Assembly (NCBI GenBank): GCA_017547265.1
Contig: JAFYQC010000064.1
Span: forward strand, 1 to 22,933
Origin: Kiritimatiellia bacterium
Lineage (GTDB): Bacteria; Verrucomicrobiota; Kiritimatiellia; RFP12; UBA1067
DNA: 22,933 nt
Direction of reading: 5' to 3'
How positions within the stretch are numbered: the stretch's first letter is position 1; each line of letters starts with the position of its first letter. Positions 1 to 6,696 of the stretch are shown in pieces. A model generated the notes under the pieces. It worked only from the letters and a program-made list of their open reading frames with translations. It ran no database searches and was not told where the DNA came from. A program made the translations under genes and the position numbers.

Positions 1-325
1 CACTGCGCGGCTTTGTTTTGGGCCGAAGCCGGGCGGAACCTTCGAGAGTGAGACGATTACGGCAGGACTCGCCCCCGACGGCGTATATGTATACGACGAG
101 CGGGGCGAAGGACGCCGGAATCGGCCTCTCTCGCAAGGCGAGCACGGTTGCCCGAAACAAAGCCGCACACTGGAAGGCAAACCAGCACGGAACCACCACG
201 GATCAGCACAAAAGTATCAAAAGTGAGCTTCCTCCTTCGCTCTAACGAGCTTCCGCCTATGCGCTTTGCGCTACGGCGGACAAGTACGAAATTGGTGGAG
301 AAGGTGTAGCGCTTATGGTCGGCCG
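1..325. other. Gene-free left edge with decayed sequence
   Basis: No convincing gene is seen. One frame is open from position 2 to a stop at 224-226. Its first half looks protein-like (GGTFESETITAGLAPDGVYV), so the tail of an upstream gene is possible, but the second half is low in protein character. A 17-bp inverted repeat lies at 7-23 and 150-166 (16 of 17 match). Positions 180-215 contain a degenerate ccacggatcagcac-type string like those often found in decaying intergenic DNA. Confidence 0.4.
286..309 (+). repeat. 24-bp direct repeat, left copy
   Basis: This copy is identical to 1794-1817. In one frame it reads TKLVEKV followed by a stop codon, that is, the last codons of a gene. The two copies bracket the AAA ATPase gene and its promoter. 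The sequence just upstream of the two copies differs, apart from a shared ggcg(g)acaagt string near each. Confidence 0.8.
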
Positions 326-394
326 CCTAATTGGCTTTTGACCGATGCGCTAATTGACTTTTAACCGGACTCCTAATTGACTTTTAACCGTCGT
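326..394 (+). repeat. Three tandem 23-bp repeats upstream of the ATPase gene
   Basis: Units start at 326, 349 and 372. Each has the core ctaattgRcttttRaccg followed by about 4 variable bases. The 23-bp period is two helical turns, so the cores lie on one face of the DNA. The last unit supplies the -35 box of the ATPase promoter. This suggests operators or an iteron-like protein-binding array. Confidence 0.8.
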
Positions 395-406
395 GTTTGA
401 TATAAT
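377..406 (+). promoter_or_regulatory. Sigma70-type promoter of the AAA ATPase gene
   Basis: The -35 box TTGACT (377-382) lies inside the third 23-bp repeat. An 18-bp spacer ends in TGA and is followed by a perfect TATAAT (401-406). The predicted transcript starts near 413, giving a leader of about 74 nt. A protein bound to the repeats would cover the -35 box. Confidence 0.75.
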
Positions 407-486
407 GCTGACCAAAGACAAAGTCAACCCAGCGCTATATCGTGCAATAATGGCGCGAACTAGTATAAGAGCGAAAGAAGTGATTT

Positions 487-1704
487 ATGATTAAAAGATG
501 GCAAGAATGCGATTTAAGGCGAAATCTCTCCGTTCGCAGAGGCGTTCATCTGACAGGTGCACGTCAATGCGGCAAGTCAACATTGGCTGAGTTTGTCGCC
601 GATGGCAAAATGCGGCACTTGTCGTTGGATGAAGATGTGTTCCTAAAGGCGGCGAAGGATGATCCAGCGACATTTGTCGAAAGACGAGATGGGCGAACTC
701 TTGTGATTGACGAAATCCAAAAGGCGCCGGAGCTTTTGAACGCAATCAAGATCAAGGTTGATCATGACAGTTCACGCGGACAGTACCTGATCACGGGGAG
801 CTCAAATCTGCATTTCGTGAAGGCGGTATCGGATTCTCTGGCGGGGCGGCTCGGCCGCGTGCGACTGCGCACGCTGACCCTTGGCGAAGTCAAAGGTGGC
901 GCCGGTGACTTCCTCAAACGAGCTTTTGCACAGGATTTTCCTTTGGAGATGGAGAAGTTCGACAAGCGTGACGTCATTCATTGCGCTTTTTGCGGTGGAT
1001 ATCCTGAACCGATGGAATTTGACGTCAAGTCGCGCGTTGAGTGGTATCACGAGTATCTTGACGACTTGTTGAAGAAAGACGTTCGAGACATAACTGAAAT
1101 CAGGAAGATCGAGGCACTTCGAAAAGTGGCACGCTGGCTTCTCTCGTATTCGTCGAAGTTCTTCGAGTTGAAGGACATGTGCGCGGCGTCCGGCATTGGC
1201 AAGGAAACCGCTGAGACATATCTTTCTGCGCTAAAGGCGCTTTACGTCTTTGACGGGGTCCCGCCTTGGTCAGACAGCGACTACGCCAAGTTGGGAAAGC
1301 GCACAAAGTACTATGCGACCGACGCCGGGCTCCTTGCTAATCTGCTGGGCTGGGATGAGGATTCCGTCTATTATGACGACGATGCTTGCGGAAAACTCGT
1401 CGAGACATGGGTCTATCACGAGCTTTCGACGCTTGTTGATTTGCACTCGGGATTCGAACTGACGCAGTACCGCGACAATGACAAGCATGAGATCGATTTC
1501 CTGGTCAAGGGCGATAGCGGCAGACTCGTCGGAATTGAAGTGAAGTCCGGCACTGCTTGTGCAGACGATTTCAAACACATGAAGTGGTTTGTGTCGCGAT
1601 TTAAAATAGAACGCTTCACGGGGATTGTGCTGTATTCTGGCAGCAAGGTCATGAGTTTTGGCAATGGGATGTATGCCGTTCCTCTAAGTGCTTTGGCGCT
1701 GTAA
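487..1704 (+). CDS. AAA family ATPase with DUF4143 domain
   Basis: The protein has 405 residues. The N-terminal AAA_14-type P-loop domain has Walker A GARQCGKST (24-32), Walker B TLVIDEIQ (71-78) and a sensor-1-like LITGSSN (101-107). A helical middle follows. The C-terminal DUF4143 part has a PD-(D/E)XK-like core, with D337 in HEIDFLV and E351-x-K353 in IEVKSG. Length and order match the large DUF4143 ATPase family, which is common in anaerobes and often sits near mobile or defence DNA. Its cellular role is not established. The ATG follows a purine-rich gaaagaag by about 6 nt. The gene is monocistronic, has its own promoter, and lies inside a 24-bp direct repeat pair, so it looks like a mobile cassette. 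Its base composition is more AT-rich than that of the housekeeping genes in the window. Nuclease activity is only an inference from the fold motif. Confidence 0.9.
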   Translation: MIKRWQECDLRRNLSVRRGVHLTGARQCGKSTLAEFVADGKMRHLSLDEDVFLKAAKDDPATFVERRDGRTLVIDEIQKAPELLNAIKIKVDHDSSRGQYLITGSSNLHFVKAVSDSLAGRLGRVRLRTLTLGEVKGGAGDFLKRAFAQDFPLEMEKFDKRDVIHCAFCGGYPEPMEFDVKSRVEWYHEYLDDLLKKDVRDITEIRKIEALRKVARWLLSYSSKFFELKDMCAASGIGKETAETYLSALKALYVFDGVPPWSDSDYAKLGKRTKYYATDAGLLANLLGWDEDSVYYDDDACGKLVETWVYHELSTLVDLHSGFELTQYRDNDKHEIDFLVKGDSGRLVGIEVKSGTACADDFKHMKWFVSRFKIERFTGIVLYSGSKVMSFGNGMYAVPLSALAL

Positions 1705-1727
1705 GGCGACAAGTCGGCGGGTCAAGC

Positions 1728-1817
1728 GCGTTGCTTGAATACGCCGTCATGCATGATGACGAAGCCGAGGCCGCCCGCCTCCGCGCAGAGCTGACGAAAT
1801 TGGTGGAGAAGGTGTAG
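1728..1817 (+). pseudogene. Remnant: 3' end of an unidentified gene
   Basis: A frame open up to the TAG at 1815-1817 reads as a charged helical tail (ALLEYAVMHDDEAEAARLRA, then ELTKLVEKV). It is typical of a protein C-terminus and has no start codon or RBS of its own. Its last 24 bases are repeated at 286-309. I infer that a gene was disrupted or displaced when the ATPase cassette arrived. The parent protein is not recognised. Confidence 0.4.
1794..1817 (+). repeat. 24-bp direct repeat, right copy
   Basis: This is identical to 286-309 and lies about 90 bp after the ATPase stop codon. It is the 3' end of the gene remnant at 1728-1817. Confidence 0.8.
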
Positions 1818-1848
1818 AGTATCGGATTTGCCGCGGGTTCACCAAGCT

Positions 1849-1875
1849 TCTACACGATCTACACGTTCTGCACGG
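1849..1875. repeat. Three 9-bp tandem units
   Basis: The units are tctacacga, tctacacgt and tctgcacgg, end to end. They are probably neutral intergenic repeat DNA. Confidence 0.7.
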
Positions 1876-1895
1876 CTAAAATCCAACCTGCAAAC

Positions 1896-1928
1896 CTCTG
1901 CGTACTCTGCGCCTTTGCGTCTCTGCGT
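1896..1928. repeat. Four imperfect 8-bp units (ctctgcgt type)
   Basis: Units start at 1896 (ctctgcgt), 1905 (ctctgcgc), 1913 (ctttgcgt) and 1921 (ctctgcgt). This kind of ctctgcg/ctttgcg string is a familiar degenerate intergenic repeat in environmental genomes. Its function is unknown. Confidence 0.7.
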
Positions 1929-1990
1929 TAAAATAAATCCCCACGGCACCATTGGCATCATGTTTCTGATAGACGGCAGACGCGGTTTTA

Positions 1991-1999
1991 TGGTACTAT
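1991..1999 (+). promoter_or_regulatory. Extended -10 promoter (TGG-TACTAT)
   Basis: TGG at 1991-1993 abuts TACTAT at 1994-1999, the same layout as at 7535, 9497, 15289 and 16087. No good -35 is seen. Transcription would start near 2006, about 340 nt upstream of the next credible start codon. Confidence 0.45.
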
Positions 2000-2005
2000 A
2001 CTTTT

Positions 2006-2330
2006 GCTCTCCGGAATTGAACTCCGTGGCGACGGAGGTACGAACGGGAGCCATGAAAGCCGTGGGTTGAAACCGGCATAGTCCTGCTGTGAACGGATCG
2101 AAAAGCCTAAAGGGTGGGCGGACGGTCCGGGAGGGGGCGTTGACGTCGGGAACCGCGGCGGCCGATTTGGAACGCGAGGAGGAGGCTTCCTCCGCGGGCT
2201 TGAGCGCGAAAGTGCGGCCTAAGCGTCGTCGGCATTTGGCGAGGCATCGCCTATTCCAAAAATGCGCCGTAGGCGTATTGTACCCTGTGACCGGCGTTCG
2301 GTCGCGCAATGCGCCGGCACAATGGAAAGG
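2006..2330 (+). ncRNA. Candidate structured RNA or long structured leader
   Basis: The start is inferred from the extended -10 box at 1991-1999. Visible hairpins are CTCCGT/ACGGAG with loop GGCG (2022-2037), GGAGGA/TCCTCC with loop GGCT (2178-2193), GGCGA/TCGCC with loop GGCA (2238-2251), and CCGGCG/CGCCGG (2291-2317). I tried RNase P, tmRNA, SRP and 6S signatures and none fits. It could instead be the 5' leader of the Cys-rich gene at 2346. The ends are approximate and the evidence is structural only. Confidence 0.3.
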
Positions 2331-2345
2331 AATAGGAGACTGAAT

Positions 2346-2528
2346 ATGGATCAGATATGTCCGAAGTGCGCTACGGGAACATGCCCCTGGCGTGATGGAA
2401 TAATGTGCAGGAACTATGTCTGCGCGCGGGATGACGTCGATAGGCGCGGAGAGGATCTTCTCAAGGACCTTCCGCCTGGTTTCGCCGAGATATTCCGCAG
2501 GTTCGATTCGAATGGTCGCTCGCGTTGA
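2346..2528 (+). CDS. Small cysteine-rich protein, possible zinc-binding
   Basis: The protein has 60 residues. The chosen ATG follows an aggag Shine-Dalgarno at good spacing. A longer upstream frame (from 2262) has no such site and begins in hairpin-rich DNA. Five cysteines cluster at the N-terminus (C5, C8, C13, C21, C26), with CPKC and CPWRDGIMC strings, which suggests one structural metal site. The C-terminal half is polar and ends in FRRFDSNGRSR. It sits 18 nt upstream of the broken ORF6N gene and probably shares its transcript. I do not recognise the family. The cysteine spacing and the RBS are the only support that it is real. Confidence 0.55.
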   Translation: MDQICPKCATGTCPWRDGIMCRNYVCARDDVDRRGEDLLKDLPPGFAEIFRRFDSNGRSR

Positions 2529-2546
2529 GCGAAGAAAGGAGATCCC

Positions 2547-2843
2547 ATGAAAAAGGTGAGCTCTAATGACAGCAAGATGGTCTCACAAAGATCAAATGAA
2601 GTTGTGTCGGAAGACGCAATTAAAGCGATGATTATGCCTGTTCGTGGATGGCAGGTCATGTTGGACAAAGATTTGGCGGTTCTGTATGGTGTTGAGGTGA
2701 AGTATCTCAACCGCCAGGTTAGGCGCAATATAGAGCGATTTCCGCCCGATTTCATGTTCCAACTGACTAAGGAAGACTGTTTAAGGTGCCAAATTGGCAC
2801 CTTAAACGGAAAGCGCGGTGAGCACCTTAAATACATGCCGTGA
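2547..2843 (+). pseudogene. ORF6N-domain protein, N-terminal fragment
   Basis: This fragment has 98 residues. The ORF6N domain (about residues 30-95) is clear: MLDKDLAVLYGVEVKYLNRQ, then RRNIERFPPDFMFQLTKED. ORF6N is a DNA-binding-type domain known from phage antirepressor-like proteins and many bacterial accessory proteins. The frame stops just after LKYMP, where intact relatives continue with an AFTEQG-type segment and a central helical region. The matching C-terminus follows at once in another frame (2840-3166), so an internal deletion with a frame change has split the gene. A strong aaggag RBS is still present 7 nt before the ATG. An almost perfect 29-bp palindrome lies inside the coding sequence at 2779-2807, about 30 bp before the junction. 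The fragment may still be translated. Confidence 0.75.
2779..2807. repeat. 29-bp palindrome inside the ORF6N fragment
   Basis: The arms gtttaaggtgccaa (2779-2792) and ttggcaccttaaac (2794-2807) are exact reverse complements around one central base. The ten-base string gcaccttaaa recurs in direct orientation at 2822-2831, near the deletion junction. Confidence 0.9.
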
Positions 2844-3166
2844 AGAGCATAGTCCTTGTTGATGGATATTGCGATGAGGTGACACTTGACATTCTTGTGC
2901 AGAAGAAAGGCGGAGTGAAGGTTGTGGTGGCGACGGCGCAGAAAATGATCGATGTCCACTTGACTCCGGTTGCCATTGCCAAGTTCAACAAGCAGAATCC
3001 GACGCTTACCGTAAAGCCAGTCGGTGCGTTCCATGACCGATTCTTGATCGTTGATGACAAGGAACTCTACCATTTTGGTGCGTCCCTAAACAATCTCGGG
3101 CGCCATTACTGTGCCGTCACGAAAATGGACGCCATCTTCATTCCGTCGATCATGGAGAGGTTATAA
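2840..3166 (+). pseudogene. ORF6N-family protein, C-terminal fragment
   Basis: This frame of 108 codons begins at a GTG that overlaps the stop of the N-terminal fragment. Its content matches, from memory, the C-terminal region seen in many ORF6N proteins: an IVLVDGYCDEVTLDIL strand-helix unit, then VVVATAQKM, then NPTLTVKPVGAFHDRFLIVD, then HFGASLNNLGR. The HDRFLIVDD stretch resembles the HxK region of phospholipase-D-like folds, but no second catalytic motif is present. I interpret it as the remaining end of the same gene after loss of roughly 100 or more central codons. It has no RBS of its own. Translational coupling from the overlapping upstream frame is possible. Confidence 0.7.
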
Positions 3167-3275
3167 CTAATCTAAGTAAATCTTGGAGCAGAAGGGTCCC
3201 TGTGACACAATGGAAGGTTGTACAAATGGCGATGCCTCGGAGAAGACGATCCTCCTTCAAATGGGTGCATGAGTA

Positions 3276-3305
3276 TTGCACGATGGTGGCTAAAAATGGT
3301 AAAAT
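3276..3305 (+). promoter_or_regulatory. Promoter of the truncated kinase / kinase pair
   Basis: The -35 is TTGCAC (3276-3281). An 18-bp spacer ends in TGG, followed by the -10 TAAAAT (3300-3305). Only 6 nt separate the -10 box from the ATG at 3312, so the transcript should start at or next to the start codon (leaderless). Confidence 0.7.
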
Positions 3306-3311
3306 GAGGAT

Positions 3312-3764
3312 ATGGTAGAAGATGTACTGAGGGCAGGAGACAAGTTTAGAAACTATATCGTTGTCAAGCTCCTCGGCAAGGGGGGGCTTGGATGTGTTTA
3401 CATTGTTCGGCATGAGATACTTGACGCATGCTATGCGTTAAAGAGCCTTTCGCCGCAAGTCGCTGAAGAAAGTCCACAGTACTTGAAACGCTTCGTGCGC
3501 GAGGCAAAGATCGCCTCCAAAATACGGCATCCGAATCTTGTTGCTGTTCACGATGTTGGCTTTGACGAGAAGACAGGCGTCTACTTCCTTGTGATGGAGT
3601 ACATTCAGGGCAATAGCCGCAGGCTTGCCATCGCGATGGGCGGAGCTATGTATCACAAGGAGGCGGTTCGGATCGCGGCTGAGGTCACGAGCGCATTTAC
3701 TGGCGCTTGTGGCGGCGTGGATGTGACATGCTCCGCTTGTGTTGCAAATTTGGATCTAATGTAA
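3312..3764 (+). pseudogene. Truncated Ser/Thr protein kinase (N-lobe only)
   Basis: The frame encodes 150 residues. It begins like its paralogue at 9517, with the glycine loop LLGKGGLGCVYIVR, the ATP-binding lysine in YALKSL, and REAKIASKIRHPNL. It keeps the B-subfamily string GGAM-x-HKEAVRIAAEV. After about residue 128 it loses similarity and ends without the HRD catalytic loop, the DFG-type metal loop, APE or a membrane segment. About 60% of a normal kinase has therefore gone, and the last 20 or so residues look like out-of-frame sequence. It cannot phosphorylate in the usual way. The promoter is intact and the stop lies 16 nt before the next kinase, so it may survive as the leader gene of that transcript. 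A functional N-lobe mini-protein is possible but unlikely. Confidence 0.7.
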
Positions 3765-3780
3765 TCGAGGCAGAGATTCC

Positions 3781-6564
3781 ATGTCGGACAAAAACGAGAA
3801 TGGGCAACTTGCGCCGGGTGAGAAGTTCGGCGACTACGAGGTAATAAAACTGCTTGGGCAGGGCGGCATGGGAGTCGTGTATCTCATGCGCGCCCAGGAC
3901 GGCATGCAATACGCCGTCAAGGTCATGGACGTCGGCAAGGGGGACGACGGACTTGAATCCCGGAAGCGCTTCTTGCGCGAGGCCGCGTTCGCGATAAAGG
4001 TAAGGCATCCCAACCTCATACCGGTGCATTGCGTGGGTGAAGACCGCGAGTCCAGACTGTGCTACCTCGTGATGGACTACATGCCTGGCGGAAGTCTTGC
4101 GGACCGGCTGTCAAAATGCAAACGGCTGTCCGTGGAAGAGTCGGTTTCAATTGCCGGGCAAGTCGCCGCCGTGCTGGAGGTCGCGCATCGTCATGGGGTG
4201 ATCCATCGTGACATCAAGCCGGAAAACATTCTCTTTGACTTGGATGGCACGCCGAAGCTGGCCGACATGGGCGTCGCAAAGTTTTCGGGCGGAGCGGGCA
4301 GGACGACGGTGACGACGACGGGGATGATTGTCGGCACGCCGGCGTACATGGCGCCGGAGCAGATGATGGACTCTCACCATGTCGACGCGCGAGCGGACAT
4401 CTATTCCCTCGGAGTGGTGCTATATGAAATGCTGACCGGCAGCCGCCCATGCGCAGAAAGCACGGCCGTGGAACTCCTGGCGAAGGCCATCAAGGGCGAA
4501 CCGTTGCCGGATGTTCGCACCTTGAGGCCGGAAATCTCCGCGTCGCTTGCGTATGTGCTGTCGTTGATGTGCGCGCCGAATCCGGAGGAACGGCCTTCGT
4601 CGTCCTGTGCGGTCATTGAATTGTTCATGAAGGCGGAGGAGGGGACGTTGGAAGTCCCCAAGGAGATGCTGGCGCCTGTCGTTGTCAAGCGCAGAAACTG
4701 GAGAAAGCCATTGATTGCGTCGGTGGCTGCGGTAGCCGCTTCCGTTGCGGTCGTCGCCGCAGGCTGGTTGGCGGCGAGAACGATTGGGGTGTTTGCAGGC
4801 AAGCATGAGCCTCAGTCCGTTCTCGTCACGAACTTGGTCACCCAGGTGGTGGTTGTCACAAATGACACAACTCAAGACAAAACGGCTACTGCGGTGGACG
4901 ATTATCTCGGCAAGAATAGTCGTCTGCGATTGCAGGGAAGTCGTAGCGTCCGCAAGGGAGAGAAGGTAGGAGCGGCCCCCGAGAACGCCAATCCAGTCAG
5001 CAAGACGGGCGAAGAAGGAGGGGAATCTCCGTTGCCGTCTGATCCGGATGCGGCACCCGACGGCCAAGCAGACACCAAGTCAGATAAAACTCGTGCCAGC
5101 CTCTCCTCGAAGCGTCGGCTCTTCAGTGATCGCGATTCCTCTGGGTCTTCTACGTCGGTCGCGCCTGGCGTCGGCGGAGTTGGTGTCGCAGGGGCGCCAG
5201 TGGACCAGACGACGGCGACGCCCCAGAAGCGGCCGGTTTTTGCGGTCTTCGTCAAGAACTATGGGACGAACCAAGTGTTCAATTATCTGGCCGATGAGTC
5301 AGAATTACGCAATCGCCTTGCGGATAAGGCCAACTTGGCGGGCTTTACAATCATGAAAACCCACGAGGTCTTTGACGCATTCAAGCGTTGCGAGATGGCG
5401 ACCGCCAAAGAGCGTGCGGATTTCATAGACGGGCTCTTTGCACGCACCAACGGCGTGTTGGTTGCACAGAAGCTCGACGTGGACTACGTTCTCGCTGTCT
5501 CCATTGTTGGCGTTACTGAGTCAAGTTTTTGGCATAAAGGTCAAAGAAACGTCAGGTATACGCCGAAGATAGACATGCGGATGTTTAGTGGTGGCATGGC
5601 CTTCGCGAAAACCTTGTCTATACATAGTGGGATAGTCCGGCAGGATCAAATTGAAGAAGATGGCATTTTTGACGAACTGATCGATCGGTGGGCGATAGAA
5701 ACTATTCAGTGGTTGCAGTCCGTCATAGGGCTGAGACCGGACAATAGACGTCGGCTTGTAGTCATGCCGTTCCGTTCGGCTACGGGGTCGGTTTCCGTCT
5801 ATGGGCAGAATATCTCCGTTGACGCCTATTGCGAGGAGTTTGCGCGTCGTCTCAACGCTGACCTCGTGCAGACGCGTCGCTTTACTATGCTGGATCGTGA
5901 ATTCAACGCCGAGGTGCGGGCTGTTTTTAATCGACTGAACATTGAAAATGCTTCGGCCGGCGACTTTGGGCGCATCCAGCGGCTTCTGGCCACCGACTAT
6001 ATGGTGATCGGCACTGTCAAGATGTACAGTTCGCCTGCAGCCGTCTACAACAAGATCACGGGGAAGACCAATACGTCAGACGGGCCTTTTGTCGAAATCA
6101 GATATAGGGTCATACCAGTGTCGACAAGAGAGCTCGTGTATGCGGGTACCGTTGTCGTGCCGTATTCGTCCGCAGGTGGTTCGATGGTAGAAGCGGCGAT
6201 TTCGTCCGCATACATCGAGGCGTCGAGCAAGGTCTGCCGTGAGATCATCGGCAACATCTACCCCATGCGCGTAGCGGCGAAGACGACGTACGAACTGATA
6301 TTGAACCAGGGCGAGAAGGATGTTTCAGAGGGGGATGTCTTTTATGTGTATCGCCAGAGCGAGGCGTTGACGGACATTGCAACTGGCGAGACGTTTAATG
6401 CGACTGAAGAGATGATCGCGAGCATCCGCGTGACGCGCGTCACTCCCCGGATGAGCTACGCCGTTGTCGTGGAGGGAACGCCTGTTGAGAACATCGAGGT
6501 CGGCGCGGTGGTGCGTCGCTCGAGGGTTTCAACAGGGTCTGGATCTTCTGCAGAAGCCAAGTAG
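3781..6564 (+). CDS. Transmembrane Ser/Thr kinase with CsgG/FlgT-like outer region
   Basis: The protein has 927 residues. The Hanks-type kinase domain spans about 19-285: glycine loop LLGQGGMGVVYL, K47, catalytic HRDIKPEN (D144), metal loop DMG (D162) in place of DFG, and GTPAYMAPE (185-193). All catalytic residues are present. One hydrophobic segment at about 311-332 follows a basic stretch, which puts the kinase in the cytoplasm and the rest outside. A Ser/Pro/Gly/Asp-rich linker spans about 350-480. Two mixed alpha/beta regions follow. The region at 656-790 (VVMPF, then RRLNADLVQTRRFTMLDRE, then TDYMVIGTV) resembles the CsgG/LpoB/FlgT-middle fold used by outer-membrane assembly proteins. 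The region at 834-916 (YELILNQGEKDVSEGDVFYV) resembles the FlgT C-terminal domain. These assignments are by eye. The kinase part is closely related to that of the protein at 10656. The ATG follows a weak purine stretch 16 nt after the truncated kinase, so translation may be coupled. It probably senses an envelope state. Confidence 0.9.
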   Translation: MSDKNENGQLAPGEKFGDYEVIKLLGQGGMGVVYLMRAQDGMQYAVKVMDVGKGDDGLESRKRFLREAAFAIKVRHPNLIPVHCVGEDRESRLCYLVMDYMPGGSLADRLSKCKRLSVEESVSIAGQVAAVLEVAHRHGVIHRDIKPENILFDLDGTPKLADMGVAKFSGGAGRTTVTTTGMIVGTPAYMAPEQMMDSHHVDARADIYSLGVVLYEMLTGSRPCAESTAVELLAKAIKGEPLPDVRTLRPEISASLAYVLSLMCAPNPEERPSSSCAVIELFMKAEEGTLEVPKEMLAPVVVKRRNWRKPLIASVAAVAASVAVVAAGWLAARTIGVFAGKHEPQSVLVTNLVTQVVVVTNDTTQDKTATAVDDYLGKNSRLRLQGSRSVRKGEKVGAAPENANPVSKTGEEGGESPLPSDPDAAPDGQADTKSDKTRASLSSKRRLFSDRDSSGSSTSVAPGVGGVGVAGAPVDQTTATPQKRPVFAVFVKNYGTNQVFNYLADESELRNRLADKANLAGFTIMKTHEVFDAFKRCEMATAKERADFIDGLFARTNGVLVAQKLDVDYVLAVSIVGVTESSFWHKGQRNVRYTPKIDMRMFSGGMAFAKTLSIHSGIVRQDQIEEDGIFDELIDRWAIETIQWLQSVIGLRPDNRRRLVVMPFRSATGSVSVYGQNISVDAYCEEFARRLNADLVQTRRFTMLDREFNAEVRAVFNRLNIENASAGDFGRIQRLLATDYMVIGTVKMYSSPAAVYNKITGKTNTSDGPFVEIRYRVIPVSTRELVYAGTVVVPYSSAGGSMVEAAISSAYIEASSKVCREIIGNIYPMRVAAKTTYELILNQGEKDVSEGDVFYVYRQSEALTDIATGETFNATEEMIASIRVTRVTPRMSYAVVVEGTPVENIEVGAVVRRSRVSTGSGSSAEAK

Positions 6565-6565
6565 A

Positions 6566-6598
6566 AAATTGGAAGTCAAAAATTTTGACATCCAATTT
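6566..6598. terminator. AT-rich hairpin just after the kinase stop codon
   Basis: The arms aaattggaagtcaaaa (6566-6581) and ttttgacatccaattt (6583-6598) pair at 15 of 16 positions around one base. The position right after the stop fits transcription termination or mRNA 3'-end protection. No clean T-run follows and the stem is AT-rich, so an operator is also possible. Confidence 0.4.
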
Positions 6599-6696
6599 AC
6601 CTAAAAAAGAATTTTGTCAGAAAATTGCGTTGTGGTTTCCTACCCTGGTGTAAGCGCGAGAATGGGCTTGCGCAAAGCGAAGAAAGGAACACGACA

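Larger units (their letters stand above)
1818..2345 (+). other. Gene-free stretch: short tandem repeats, then a GC-rich structured segment
   Basis: No credible CDS is seen. The left part (1849-1928) holds two sets of short degenerate tandem repeats. The middle has an extended -10 promoter at 1991-1999. The remainder up to 2330 is GC-rich and full of small hairpins, and is listed separately as a candidate RNA. The open frames here (1828-2070, 2089-2343, and 1839-2309 on the minus strand) have no RBS and no recognisable protein content. Confidence 0.5.

Noticed and set aside
18..245. 75-codon open frame near the left edge
   Set aside because: There is no RBS, the composition is low in protein character, and another frame (2-226) looks more protein-like over the same bases.
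326..394. Short CRISPR array
   Set aside because: The repeats are directly tandem with only about 4 variable bases, not repeats separated by spacers of about 30 nt, and no cas genes are near.
2041..2096. Possible cobalamin riboswitch core (ccggcatagtcctgctgtg resembles its central region)
   Set aside because: The B12-box-like 3' part and the 5' paired elements are not found, and no cobalamin-related gene follows. The similarity is probably chance.
2006..2330. RNase P RNA, tmRNA, SRP RNA or 6S RNA
   Set aside because: None of the conserved strings expected for these RNAs is present in either strand.
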